Of a DNA stretch of 7,136 nucleotides, positions 1 to 6,658 are shown in pieces. The notes beneath the pieces were generated by a model. The model was given only the letters and a program-made list of their open reading frames with translations. It ran no database searches and was not told the DNA's origin. Within the stretch, counting starts at the first letter, position 1; each line of letters opens with the position of its first letter. This stretch comes from Bacteroidota bacterium (GTDB lineage Bacteria; Bacteroidota; Kryptoniia; Kryptoniales; JAKASW01): assembly GCA_021796055.1 (NCBI GenBank), contig JAJYOS010000332.1, positions 1 to 7,136 on the forward strand, written 5' to 3'. The translations under genes were made by a program, and so were the position numbers.

Positions 1-538
1 CCTGCCTCGGGCCAAATACGTTGAAATACCGCAATGCAATTCCTTGCAGCCCGAAATTTTCCCGATACGATGCAAGATAGTACTCACCGTCAAGCTTCGT
101 GATCCCGTAAGGAGTCTTCGGCATCGGCACCATTTTCACGTTCTTAGGAGACTCCGGATTGTCACCGTAGACTGCGGCGCTGCTGCTGTGCACTACTTTT
201 CTGACTTTATGTTTTACCGCGGCATCCAATACGTTTATCAGGCCATTCACATTTATCTCGACACACTCAAGAGGCTTGTCGATCGATTCCGGTACCGAGA
301 CCATGGCGGCAAGGTGATGCACGTAAGCCGCTCCTTCCATGATTTCGAAGACGGCTTCTCTGTCGACGATACTGACATTATGAAAATGTATGCCCTCGAA
401 TGGACGGATGTTTTCAAGCTTTCCTGTTCTGAGGTTGTCAATCACATGGACTTCGGCGTCGTGTTCGCGCCAATATTCAACGATGTGAGATCCGATGAAA
501 CCCGCACCGCCGGTGACAACAACTTTGAGATGAGACAT
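1..538 (-). CDS. NAD-dependent UDP-sugar 4-epimerase (GalE-like), 3' end cut by window edge
   Basis: This is an extended short-chain dehydrogenase/reductase that most likely interconverts UDP-glucose and UDP-galactose, or their N-acetylated forms, in the cytoplasm using tightly bound NAD. The first 179 residues are visible, a little over half of the usual 310-330. The Rossmann dinucleotide motif GGAGFIGSH is at residues 10-18. The VIDNLRTG segment, whose Asp34 should bind the NAD ribose, follows. HLAAMVSVPES is at 75-85, the SSSAAVYG strand (catalytic Ser/Thr region) at 118-125, and the YGITK catalytic Tyr144/Lys148 pair is present. RYFNVFGPRQ is at 170-179, where the window ends. The ATG start directly precedes the nucleotide-binding strand, and a GGAGA lies 12 bases upstream. 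It sits 20 bases after the ROK gene, probably in one operon. The family is clear; the exact sugar is not, because the substrate-binding C-terminal half is missing. Related dehydratases and UDP-GlcNAc 4-epimerases share these motifs. Confidence 0.9.
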   Translation of the reverse strand, partial: MSHLKVVVTGGAGFIGSHIVEYWREHDAEVHVIDNLRTGKLENIRPFEGIHFHNVSIVDREAVFEIMEGAAYVHHLAAMVSVPESIDKPLECVEINVNGLINVLDAAVKHKVRKVVHSSSAAVYGDNPESPKNVKMVPMPKTPYGITKLDGEYYLASYRENFGLQGIALRYFNVFGPRQ

Positions 539-550
539 TCTAAATCATGT

Positions 551-555
551 TCTCC
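551..555 (-). promoter_or_regulatory. Shine-Dalgarno for the epimerase gene
   Basis: GGAGA reads on the minus strand between the ROK stop codon (TAA, 561-559) and the epimerase ATG (538-536), with a 12-base spacer. The spacer is slightly long, but this is the only purine-rich match there, and it supports the ATG at 538 as the start. Confidence 0.5.
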
Positions 556-558
556 AGT

Positions 559-1800
559 TTACACGTAGGCTGAAGGGTTCAGTCGCTCGACGTCGAACAA
601 ATCCTCCGCCAGGTAGACCGCAACTCCGAGAGCGCCGGCTTTATTGCCGAGACCGGATATCGCAAATTTCACATTGCGGTTCAACTGCACAAGCGAATGC
701 TTCATCGCGTTGATCCGGACCGATTCCAGCAGGTGCGGCGCCGCGGTCGGAATTCCGCCGCCGAGAATCACCAGCGCGGGATTCAGCAGATTTATCAGAA
801 CAGCGATTCCCGATCCAAGAAATCTGCCGGCATCTTCGAGGATCTCAATCGAGAATTGGTCGCCCTGGCCGGCGGCCTTGAGAACGGCTTCAGTATCTAT
901 TTGCTCGATTCCGAGTTTTTCTTCCGCGGTTATTATTGTCGCGGCTCCGTTGGATATCTTCTCCCTGGCAATCTTTGTTATCGCTCTCCCGGAGGCGACC
1001 GTCTCCAAACACCCCCTCTTGCCGCAATAACACAGGTCGCCGTTCTTGACAACCTGTATGTGGCCGAACTCGCCGGCATAGCCGTCCTCACCGTAATAGA
1101 CTTTCCCGTCTATGATGATGCCGAGCCCCAACCCCCACCCCATGTTGACACAAAGGGCATTCTTCACGTCCTTCGCGGCGCCGAACCAGCGTTCGCCGAA
1201 CGCCATCGCTTCGAGATCATGTTCGATGTGAACGGGCTTGTTGAACCGCTTCGACAGGATCTCACGCGCCGGTGCCTCGCCGAAATTGAAATAGGTTTCA
1301 CCCAGACCTTCTTTACCTTTTACCATACCGGGGAGGGAAATCCCTATTCCAAGAAGCTTGTTCCATTCTACCTTCGACGTCGAGAGGACATTCTTCATCT
1401 CCCCTTCCAGATCATCGATCAATTTTAGATCATTGCTGAGGACTATCGATTTTCTTCTTACGTCCGCAACGATATTAGTCTCGAGGTCCAGGATTATGAA
1501 GTTGGTAAAGAGCCGGCCTATGTCTATACCGAGGACAAAACCGGCTTTACCGTTCAGTTTCACGATCGATGGGGGCCGTCCTGCCTGGTTGGCGTCTTTT
1601 TCCTTCGGCTCTATTACCAGTTTCTCTTTTCTGAGCGACGACACGATTGTGGAGACGACGGGGAGGGTTATGCCCGTGGCTTTCGCCAAATCAGTGAGGG
1701 ACATGGGGCCATGGTCCAACAAAGCTCTCAGGATCAGATTTCTTCTGATCTCGTTCTTCACCCCGACTTTACTCTTATTTTCAGAATGCGGCGTTCGCAA
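559..1800 (-). CDS. ROK-family transcriptional regulator with N-terminal helix-turn-helix
   Basis: This is a ROK (repressor, ORF, kinase) protein, probably a sugar-responsive repressor of this operon. Counting from the TTG at 1800 (413 aa, usual for ROK repressors), a winged helix-turn-helix spans about 32-62 (GPMSLTDLAKATGITLP followed by a recognition helix). The sugar-kinase fold begins at GIDIG (91-95), and ISLPG follows near 154-158. The sugar-binding/catalytic loop EHDLEAMAFGE (193-203) keeps the Asp, but the usual Asn neighbours are His and Glu, as in Mlc/NagC-type regulators rather than glucokinases. The ROK zinc site is intact: His247, Cys257, Cys259 and Cys264 in the CYCGKRGCLE context. 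The start is uncertain. The TTG at 1800 has GGAGA six bases upstream and overlaps the previous gene by 20 bases. A GTG at 1761 would start 19 bases after that gene and still keep the helix-turn-helix. A TTG at 1878 would overlap by 98 bases and is unlikely. The effector sugar cannot be read from the sequence. Confidence 0.88.
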   Translation of the reverse strand: MRTPHSENKSKVGVKNEIRRNLILRALLDHGPMSLTDLAKATGITLPVVSTIVSSLRKEKLVIEPKEKDANQAGRPPSIVKLNGKAGFVLGIDIGRLFTNFIILDLETNIVADVRRKSIVLSNDLKLIDDLEGEMKNVLSTSKVEWNKLLGIGISLPGMVKGKEGLGETYFNFGEAPAREILSKRFNKPVHIEHDLEAMAFGERWFGAAKDVKNALCVNMGWGLGLGIIIDGKVYYGEDGYAGEFGHIQVVKNGDLCYCGKRGCLETVASGRAITKIAREKISNGAATIITAEEKLGIEQIDTEAVLKAAGQGDQFSIEILEDAGRFLGSGIAVLINLLNPALVILGGGIPTAAPHLLESVRINAMKHSLVQLNRNVKFAISGLGNKAGALGVAVYLAEDLFDVERLNPSAYV

Positions 1801-2653
1801 AATGTGTCTCCAGATATTGTTTGACCGGCAAGATGTCGCTCTTGCTTGTAAGATCCGGTACGTGCTCCGCAAATGCAAAGGGAAACATGCTCTTTGGATG
1901 CGTGCCGATCATCATTTTAACCGCATCAGGAAGTTCCTTTTCATGCCTGACGGAATTATAGGGAACTCTCTCAAGAAACGGGTGAATCATCTCGTATTGA
2001 AACCCGAAGATGTTCATGCTCACCCCGATCGATCCATTCTTTCCCCTTGCCGCCTCTATCTCGCTTGCCGATGGCTTCTCAATTATGTCGGTCAGAAAGC
2101 CCTCGTCGTCCTTCAGTGTGACCGCAAACCTCTCGATCCGGCTCCGTTCAAACTGCAGAGCGTCGCGGTCATAATCGATCATCGCGTTCCTGTACTCATC
2201 TTGAAGCATCTTCTTAAGCGCTTCTACCGAATAAAGATTGTCGCTGTTGCAGACAGTGAACCTTGTACCGCGCCAATCAGTTTTAAAATTCAGCCCCTGG
2301 TAAAGCGCGTCAGCTGTGCCCTGCGGCTTTTCCTTGCCGGGTGGGACCTTCTGCGTCGCATAAGAAATCCTCATCCCATAGAAGTCGTTGTCCCGGTCTC
2401 TCTTTCCATAATACCCCCTTATGCTGTCATCTTTTTCACCGATTACAATGAGGATATCTGTGTAGCCCGCCTCTCTTGCATTATAAAGAAGATAATCGAG
2501 GAAAGGCCTGTGGTCCCTGCCGACACCGATCATGGACTTGGCTTTGAGATTCGCATCGTTGATCAATGCCTCATCGACCCTCAATTCGGAACCGGCGGGT
2601 TTCTTCATTCTGGATGATATGCCGCCGGCGAGGATTACGAGTCTCCCTCCCAC
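1781..2653 (-). CDS. NDP-sugar nucleotidyltransferase (GT-A fold, sugar-1-phosphate type)
   Basis: This protein (290 aa) probably transfers a nucleotidyl group from NTP to a sugar 1-phosphate, giving an NDP-sugar and pyrophosphate in the cytoplasm. The nucleotide-binding loop LAGGISSRMKKP is at residues 8-19. A roughly 20-residue insertion separates it from the AKSMIGV segment, whose Lys39 replaces the PK of the usual signature. PFLDYLLYNAREAGY (50-64) and the ILIVIGE strand follow. PQGTADAL at 110-117 is the typical base/sugar-contact motif. CNSDNLYS at 135-142 carries the metal-binding Asp138, and IIEKP is at 190-194. The C-terminal VPDLTSKSD resembles the DIGTP segment of sugar nucleotidyltransferases. 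Translation starts at a GTG two bases after the kinase stop codon, with GGGAG 10 bases upstream. A later start would remove the nucleotide-binding loop. Pairing with a kinase and an epimerase suggests it activates the kinase product, possibly galactose 1-phosphate. The sugar and the base are not determinable here. Confidence 0.85.
   Translation of the reverse strand: MGGRLVILAGGISSRMKKPAGSELRVDEALINDANLKAKSMIGVGRDHRPFLDYLLYNAREAGYTDILIVIGEKDDSIRGYYGKRDRDNDFYGMRISYATQKVPPGKEKPQGTADALYQGLNFKTDWRGTRFTVCNSDNLYSVEALKKMLQDEYRNAMIDYDRDALQFERSRIERFAVTLKDDEGFLTDIIEKPSASEIEAARGKNGSIGVSMNIFGFQYEMIHPFLERVPYNSVRHEKELPDAVKMMIGTHPKSMFPFAFAEHVPDLTSKSDILPVKQYLETHFANAAF
1807..1811 (-). promoter_or_regulatory. 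Shine-Dalgarno supporting the TTG start of the ROK gene
   Basis: GGAGA on the minus strand lies inside the end of the nucleotidyltransferase gene, six bases before a TTG at 1800-1798. It is a better match and spacing than anything in front of the alternative GTG at 1761, where only a weak AAGAG is seen. This is why 1800 was chosen. Confidence 0.4.
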
Positions 2654-2655
2654 AA

Positions 2656-3753
2656 TTAATCGGCTCCCAAATAGCTGGAGCGTGTACCCTCATCAACCGT
2701 CAGCGTGTAAGCTTCCCCGCCTTCTCTTTCTATGGCTTCTTTGACCTTCTGCGGATTGTTGGGCGCGTACGCAAACATGCATCCTCCGCCGCCCGAGCCG
2801 TTGATCTTTGCTCCGTAAGCGCCTGCGCTCAAAGCCGCTTCTATCATCCTGTCGATCTTCGGCGTGGAAATCTTCAGCACATCCCGAAGCACCTCCTGGT
2901 GTTCGTTCATCAGATTTCCTACGAGCTTGTGATCGAGTGTCGTCTCGTTAAGTGCCTTCAGCGCCTGCATTGTTATATCCCTGTTTCTTATCGTCCCGTG
3001 CAGAAGTTCAACTTGCTCGTCGGTCAGGGATTTCGAATAGTTATCTATGCGCGACTCGGATATCGTCTGAAGCGAGAAATCAGGATAGGACTTCCTGAGC
3101 TCACCGACGACCCTCTGGATCTGGTTCTTCACTCTGGCCAGTATGAGCTTTGTGTCCTTCGGTTCGCCCGAATTTCCCAATACAAGATTTCCGAGCTTCG
3201 GGTGAAGTTTTTTCACCTGAATTTTCGGGTAAGAGTCCAGAAATATTATACCGCCGATGGAAGTCGAATACTGGTCCATCATGCCGCCGGGTTCGGAGAA
3301 TTCGAGGACCTCCGCTTCGTACGCATATTGAGCGATATCTTCCGGCGAAAGATTCACCGATTGTTCACTCATGGCTGCCAGGAAATTAACCCAGGTCACG
3401 ACCAGCGCCGATGAGCTTGAAGTGCCGGCGTTGATCGGGATCTTACCCGTAACCGTGCACTCTATCCCTTTCGAGAAGCTCAGTTCATGGCGTCTCAGTA
3501 CGCTCACCACACTTTTGAAGTAATCCCGGTCGTTTTCGTACTTAATCGGGTCACTCAGCGAAAAGGATTCTTCGCTCTCTATGTCCGGTAAATGGATGAT
3601 AACACTCGAGTCGCCGCGCCTGTGCCCCTCTATGGAGATCCTTAAAGAGATTGCGGAAGCAATTATTGGAAGATTCAAATAGTCCTGATGTTCCCCGAAG
3701 AGACAGACCCTGCCGGGGGTAGATGTTTTCAATTTAGTTAGTCCGTTATGCAT
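2656..3753 (-). CDS. Galactokinase-like GHMP sugar kinase
   Basis: This is a cytoplasmic GHMP-superfamily kinase (365 aa, close to the roughly 380 of galactokinases) that should phosphorylate a sugar at C1 using ATP. The N-terminal signature GRVCLFGEHQDY (14-25) keeps Arg15, Glu21, His22 and Asp24 at the spacing of the galactose-contacting residues in galactokinase, although the usual TDYN is QDYL. The ATP-binding motif PINAGTSSSSAL is at 105-116. GGMMDQYS contains Asp160, which aligns with the catalytic Asp in the CGIMDQ motif of galactokinase. LMNEHQEVLRDVLKIS (281-296) matches the conserved helix of that family. The third motif, KINGSGGGGC, is at 316-325. The ATG at 3753 has only a weak upstream GGAAA, but it is the sole sensible start before the signature. 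The kinase lies 127 bases after the hydrolase and 2 bases before the nucleotidyltransferase. Galactose is the best guess; other hexoses or N-acetylhexosamines are possible because this GEHQDY subgroup departs from classical GalK. Confidence 0.85.
   Translation of the reverse strand: MHNGLTKLKTSTPGRVCLFGEHQDYLNLPIIASAISLRISIEGHRRGDSSVIIHLPDIESEESFSLSDPIKYENDRDYFKSVVSVLRRHELSFSKGIECTVTGKIPINAGTSSSSALVVTWVNFLAAMSEQSVNLSPEDIAQYAYEAEVLEFSEPGGMMDQYSTSIGGIIFLDSYPKIQVKKLHPKLGNLVLGNSGEPKDTKLILARVKNQIQRVVGELRKSYPDFSLQTISESRIDNYSKSLTDEQVELLHGTIRNRDITMQALKALNETTLDHKLVGNLMNEHQEVLRDVLKISTPKIDRMIEAALSAGAYGAKINGSGGGGCMFAYAPNNPQKVKEAIEREGGEAYTLTVDEGTRSSYLGAD
2664..2668 (-). promoter_or_regulatory. Shine-Dalgarno for the nucleotidyltransferase GTG start
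   Basis: GGGAG on the minus strand lies within the last codons of the kinase gene, 10 bases before the GTG at 2653-2651. The kinase stop TAA (2658-2656) falls between the two, an arrangement that favours translational coupling. Confidence 0.5.
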
Positions 3754-3880
3754 TTCATTTCCGATGTTAGTTCAAGTATGTACTGCCAAGATCATTCATA
3801 AAGTCATCGTCCACGTCGCGGCGGAGCTCAGTATCGCCATCAGAGTCACTTCAACAGGAGCGCTTCGACATCTTCTTATT
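3754..3880 (-). other. Intergenic spacer between hydrolase and kinase, with a short TGA-interrupted reading frame
   Basis: No full gene or clear terminator is visible in these 127 bases. On the minus strand an ATG at 3871 opens MSKRSC, then TGA (3853-3851). The same frame continues for 27 codons, ending in DDDFMNDLGSTYLN and TAA at 3769-3767. A small palindrome, AGTATGTACT, lies at 3775-3784, 21 bases before the kinase ATG, and could be part of an operator. A promoter for the kinase block may lie here, but no convincing -35/-10 pair was found. Confidence 0.25.
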
Positions 3881-6517
3881 TTACTGTAGAGTGTAATGTG
3901 ATATGGGAATAATCTCCTTCCGAATCGTGGACGGATACGGTTTCGCTGGGACTATCTCTTCGTCTCCGATTGCGATTCCCTTCACGAGACGGGGAGCCAA
4001 TTCCTCTTTGCCGACAATCCACAAACTGACTCTTCCTCTCTCTTTTCCATTGAACCGGATAGAGCAACTTACAGAATTCTCTCCGCTGTCAAGGGGAGTC
4101 GAGACCCAAAACCAGCTGCCGTCTCCTTCTTCCACTGAGGCTGTTTTAGGAGCGCCGTTGACTTTCACCGTAAAAACCGGCCGCGATTGGTCCTGCAGCC
4201 TGAGGTCGGATTCGAGCAGGAACGCGAACGTGGCGCTCTTGTAATCCTGCGGAACGTCAATACTCAGATTAGCCGAGAATTTCGTATTGCCCTTTGCTGC
4301 CAGGGGTTCGACTTTCCAGGCAAGCTTCTTCGTCGCTTTGGCGAATTCCACAACTCCCAGATTTTTCTTGCCCACGGACTCGATTCGCTCTTCTTCACCG
4401 CGCTTTCCAAAAACGAATAGTTTCCCGTCCCTCACGGAATACCTGACTCCGACAGGTAGACTCTTGTTGATGTCATTTTCCGGTATAAGCTCGGCTGTCA
4501 GGACTTCGTAACCCTCGAGGTTCATGGACAGTTCGCCGTCCATCTTCACCGGCCTTGGAAAGATGAAATTGTACGGGTATATCATCTTCACGTAATACCG
4601 CATATTCGTGTCGATATCGCCGAGGTCTGGTGTCAACTTTACTTTCACACTCCGGCTCGCAACGCTTGGGTTTCTGAGAAGAATGATCCCTTTGCTCTTG
4701 GCAAGGTGAACATAACCGTAAACCTCTCCTTTAAGAGGATCCCCAAGTATCATTCTGGTGTTCTTGAGGACTCCTCCGTTAGCCTTTGCCCATTTTATCG
4801 AAGAGGCTATCGCGTTCCACTCGCCGGCGGTGAGAAGGTCGGGAGACACATATAATTCCCACATCGTTACACCTCTCCCGAAATACATCATCACTTCATC
4901 GCTGAAAGAGCTGAGGGATTCGTTCGCCCCACCTAATTGGTTGAACCTCCCTTTGATGATTCCGTGGGTCATCAGACTCGACATGGGAAACAACAAATGC
5001 ATCTTTCGGAAGTTGTCCCAGAGAATGACGTCCTTGTAAGTGATCGCCTTGTCCCTGTCGTTAAGCGAGGGGACGCTCTCCTGGTAGCCGTAATCTTCTC
5101 CCTGCATCCAGATGCAGTTCGCGTACTTAAGCCACCAGGGTGACAGCCAGGTTCCACTCGTGATGTTCAGGAAAATATCCGGATTTATCTTTCTTACAGA
5201 CGTCATCACATCTATGTAGTCTGATACGTTCTCTTCGCGCGAGTAAATTCCGGGAAGATGACCATGGTCGGGATCGTTGCAGGAGAGTAGAAATCCGTCC
5301 CATTTGAAATAGCCCAACTTGTATTTCTCCGCATACTCGTCCATTTTTTGTTTGAATGCGGCATTGTACCTGGTGCCCGCGAGGCAATAAAAATCTCCCG
5401 TTGTTTCATAACCATGGGCCGCCCCCCAGTCCACACGGATGTCCCGGTTTGAGTAACCGCCGAACGGCGATGCCCAGAGACCTAACCTGGTGTGCATGGT
5501 CGCCAGTGAATCCGTGATAGGCGTGAACCCGTTGGGGAACCTCGTCGAATCTATGCCCCATAGACTCTTATAGTTATCCCAGCCGTCGTCCAGGACAAAC
5601 CCGTCAAGTGAGATGTCATACTTGTCGTAGAGGTCTTTCTTGAATACCTCGACGGTGTTAAGGACGTTCTTCTCGTTCATGATGCCGGTGGAATCGCTGG
5701 TGATGGCGGGATTTCTGAGGTCGTACCACGAATTGAATAAAAGATATGGACGGGTGCCATTTACTTTGATGCCGTCGACGTAATCCATGAAAGTCTCGTG
5801 CAGCTTGATTCGCGACGGCGAAGATCCGATAATCGATTTGTGGCTTAAGAATGGTTCCTTCTTGATCTCCCGTCCGACGACATAACCTATCCTTATCGAC
5901 TTCCCGCTAATGTCATTTTCAACTGTCGGATACTCGACACCCATGAAGATGTCATTGTCGAACACCGGCTGCCCGAATTGCCCGTGTGAAAAATCGGCAT
6001 TATCAAGGGTCATCGATTCCACGTAAATCCTGTCCAGGAACTGGATGCCGTACGATGAATCGGACAGCTCGATCCATTTTCTCATGGAGAAACGCGCGGG
6101 GTATACTTCGTAATTCACTTTCAATTGGAACTTCGTCATCTCCCAATCGAATTTAAAATTCAGGGACAACTCTTTTCCCCCGCCATCAAGATCGCTCAGC
6201 TTATAACCGTCGAACTGAAAGTCTCTTGCCGTCAGAATTACATCGTTCTCGCCGTTCTGTTTTTCCTTCGGAGCAGGCCCGAGGCCTGAGAAGACAACCT
6301 GCAATGCAAATACGTCATCCTTTACATTGTAAGTGGTACCGGACAGCTTGTTGACTATCTCGGTCGTCCCGACATTCTTCGGTGAAATGCTGATGACCCT
6401 TTCAAGGTACTTGTTTCCCAGGACGACTTGATCGCCGCGCCTCTGGATATATGCCTGATTCTGCGCCATTAAATATGGAGCGGACACGAGAAAAATCAAT
6501 AAAAATTTCTTAAGCAT
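3881..6517 (-). CDS. Secreted clan GH-D (GH36-like) alpha-galactosidase-type glycoside hydrolase
   Basis: This large exported enzyme (878 aa) should hydrolyse terminal alpha-galactosyl or related (alpha-N-acetylgalactosaminyl) linkages by a retaining mechanism. A signal peptide is clear: MLKK, a hydrophobic stretch to about residue 17, and likely cleavage after LMA (residue 18). There is no lipobox Cys. An N-terminal beta-sandwich-like region fills about 20-255. The TIM barrel shows DDGWDNY (310-316), FPNGFTPI, LGLWASPFGG (345-354) and FKWDGF, with Asp407 as the expected nucleophile of the clan KWD motif. CIWMQGEDYGY follows about 68 residues later, and its Asp475 is a candidate acid/base. 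From about 640 on is a beta-rich C-terminal region, perhaps a beta-sandwich or carbohydrate-binding module; total length exceeds the roughly 700 of common GH36 enzymes. The ATG at 6517 was preferred to an in-frame TTG at 6529. It precedes the sugar kinase and follows a DUF4832 gene. The fold is confident; the substrate is inferred from motifs and neighbours. Confidence 0.85.
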   Translation of the reverse strand: MLKKFLLIFLVSAPYLMAQNQAYIQRRGDQVVLGNKYLERVISISPKNVGTTEIVNKLSGTTYNVKDDVFALQVVFSGLGPAPKEKQNGENDVILTARDFQFDGYKLSDLDGGGKELSLNFKFDWEMTKFQLKVNYEVYPARFSMRKWIELSDSSYGIQFLDRIYVESMTLDNADFSHGQFGQPVFDNDIFMGVEYPTVENDISGKSIRIGYVVGREIKKEPFLSHKSIIGSSPSRIKLHETFMDYVDGIKVNGTRPYLLFNSWYDLRNPAITSDSTGIMNEKNVLNTVEVFKKDLYDKYDISLDGFVLDDGWDNYKSLWGIDSTRFPNGFTPITDSLATMHTRLGLWASPFGGYSNRDIRVDWGAAHGYETTGDFYCLAGTRYNAAFKQKMDEYAEKYKLGYFKWDGFLLSCNDPDHGHLPGIYSREENVSDYIDVMTSVRKINPDIFLNITSGTWLSPWWLKYANCIWMQGEDYGYQESVPSLNDRDKAITYKDVILWDNFRKMHLLFPMSSLMTHGIIKGRFNQLGGANESLSSFSDEVMMYFGRGVTMWELYVSPDLLTAGEWNAIASSIKWAKANGGVLKNTRMILGDPLKGEVYGYVHLAKSKGIILLRNPSVASRSVKVKLTPDLGDIDTNMRYYVKMIYPYNFIFPRPVKMDGELSMNLEGYEVLTAELIPENDINKSLPVGVRYSVRDGKLFVFGKRGEEERIESVGKKNLGVVEFAKATKKLAWKVEPLAAKGNTKFSANLSIDVPQDYKSATFAFLLESDLRLQDQSRPVFTVKVNGAPKTASVEEGDGSWFWVSTPLDSGENSVSCSIRFNGKERGRVSLWIVGKEELAPRLVKGIAIGDEEIVPAKPYPSTIRKEIIPISHYTLQ

Positions 6518-6658
6518 TCCTTCACTCAACCGTCTCTAATTGTTTATTATGACTACAAAGCAGTTGCGAAACCCGGATACCTTTTATCTGAACTCGGCCT
6601 TATTTCAAATCGGGGAGTCCCATGAACTCACCGGGCTAATTCCTGTGCCATTGCGATA
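6518..6658 (-). other. Intergenic spacer upstream of the hydrolase gene
   Basis: This 141-base gap separates the DUF4832 gene from the hydrolase. It holds an imperfect hairpin (6611-6633), a 9-base palindrome ATTTCAAAT (6602-6610) and an AT-rich CATAATAAAC stretch (minus strand, about 6543-6552) some 25-35 bases before the ATG. The last could be a -10 region, but no matching -35 is evident. The hydrolase may therefore have its own promoter here. Confidence 0.3.
6611..6633 (-). other. Imperfect hairpin after the DUF4832 gene
   Basis: An eight-pair stem with one mismatch is formed by CGGGGAGT (6611-6618) and ACTCACCG (6626-6633), with a seven-base loop. On the transcribed strand it is followed by ATTTGAAATAAGG rather than a T run, so it is not a classical intrinsic terminator. 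It may be a weak transcript 3' end, a processing element, or chance. Confidence 0.25.

Noticed and set aside
44..568. A 174-codon open frame on the plus strand
   Set aside because: It is antisense to the epimerase, whose Rossmann and YxxxK motifs are clear on the minus strand.
697..1428. A 243-codon open frame on the plus strand
   Set aside because: It is fully antisense to the ROK kinase-fold region, whose motifs are intact; no recognisable protein features.
1798..1878. Extension of the ROK protein to the TTG at 1878
   Set aside because: It would overlap the nucleotidyltransferase by 98 bases, and the added residues do not look like a ROK N-terminus. A TTG with a good ribosome site lies at 1800.
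1358..2617. A 419-codon open frame on the plus strand
   Set aside because: It lies opposite the well-supported ROK and nucleotidyltransferase genes and spans their junction. Its translation has no recognisable domain, so it is an antisense shadow.
2566..3414. A 282-codon open frame on the plus strand
   Set aside because: It is antisense to the GHMP kinase; rich in Arg, His and Cys as expected from a shadow frame, with no domain motif.
3754..3880. Rho-independent terminator after the hydrolase gene
   Set aside because: The only stem (GGCG/CGCC around 3819-3837) is four pairs with a large loop and no following T run on the transcribed strand.
6518..6529. In-frame TTG start four codons upstream of the chosen hydrolase ATG
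   Set aside because: It is a weaker start codon with no better ribosome site, and the ATG gives a standard signal peptide. It cannot be fully excluded, but the effect is only four residues.
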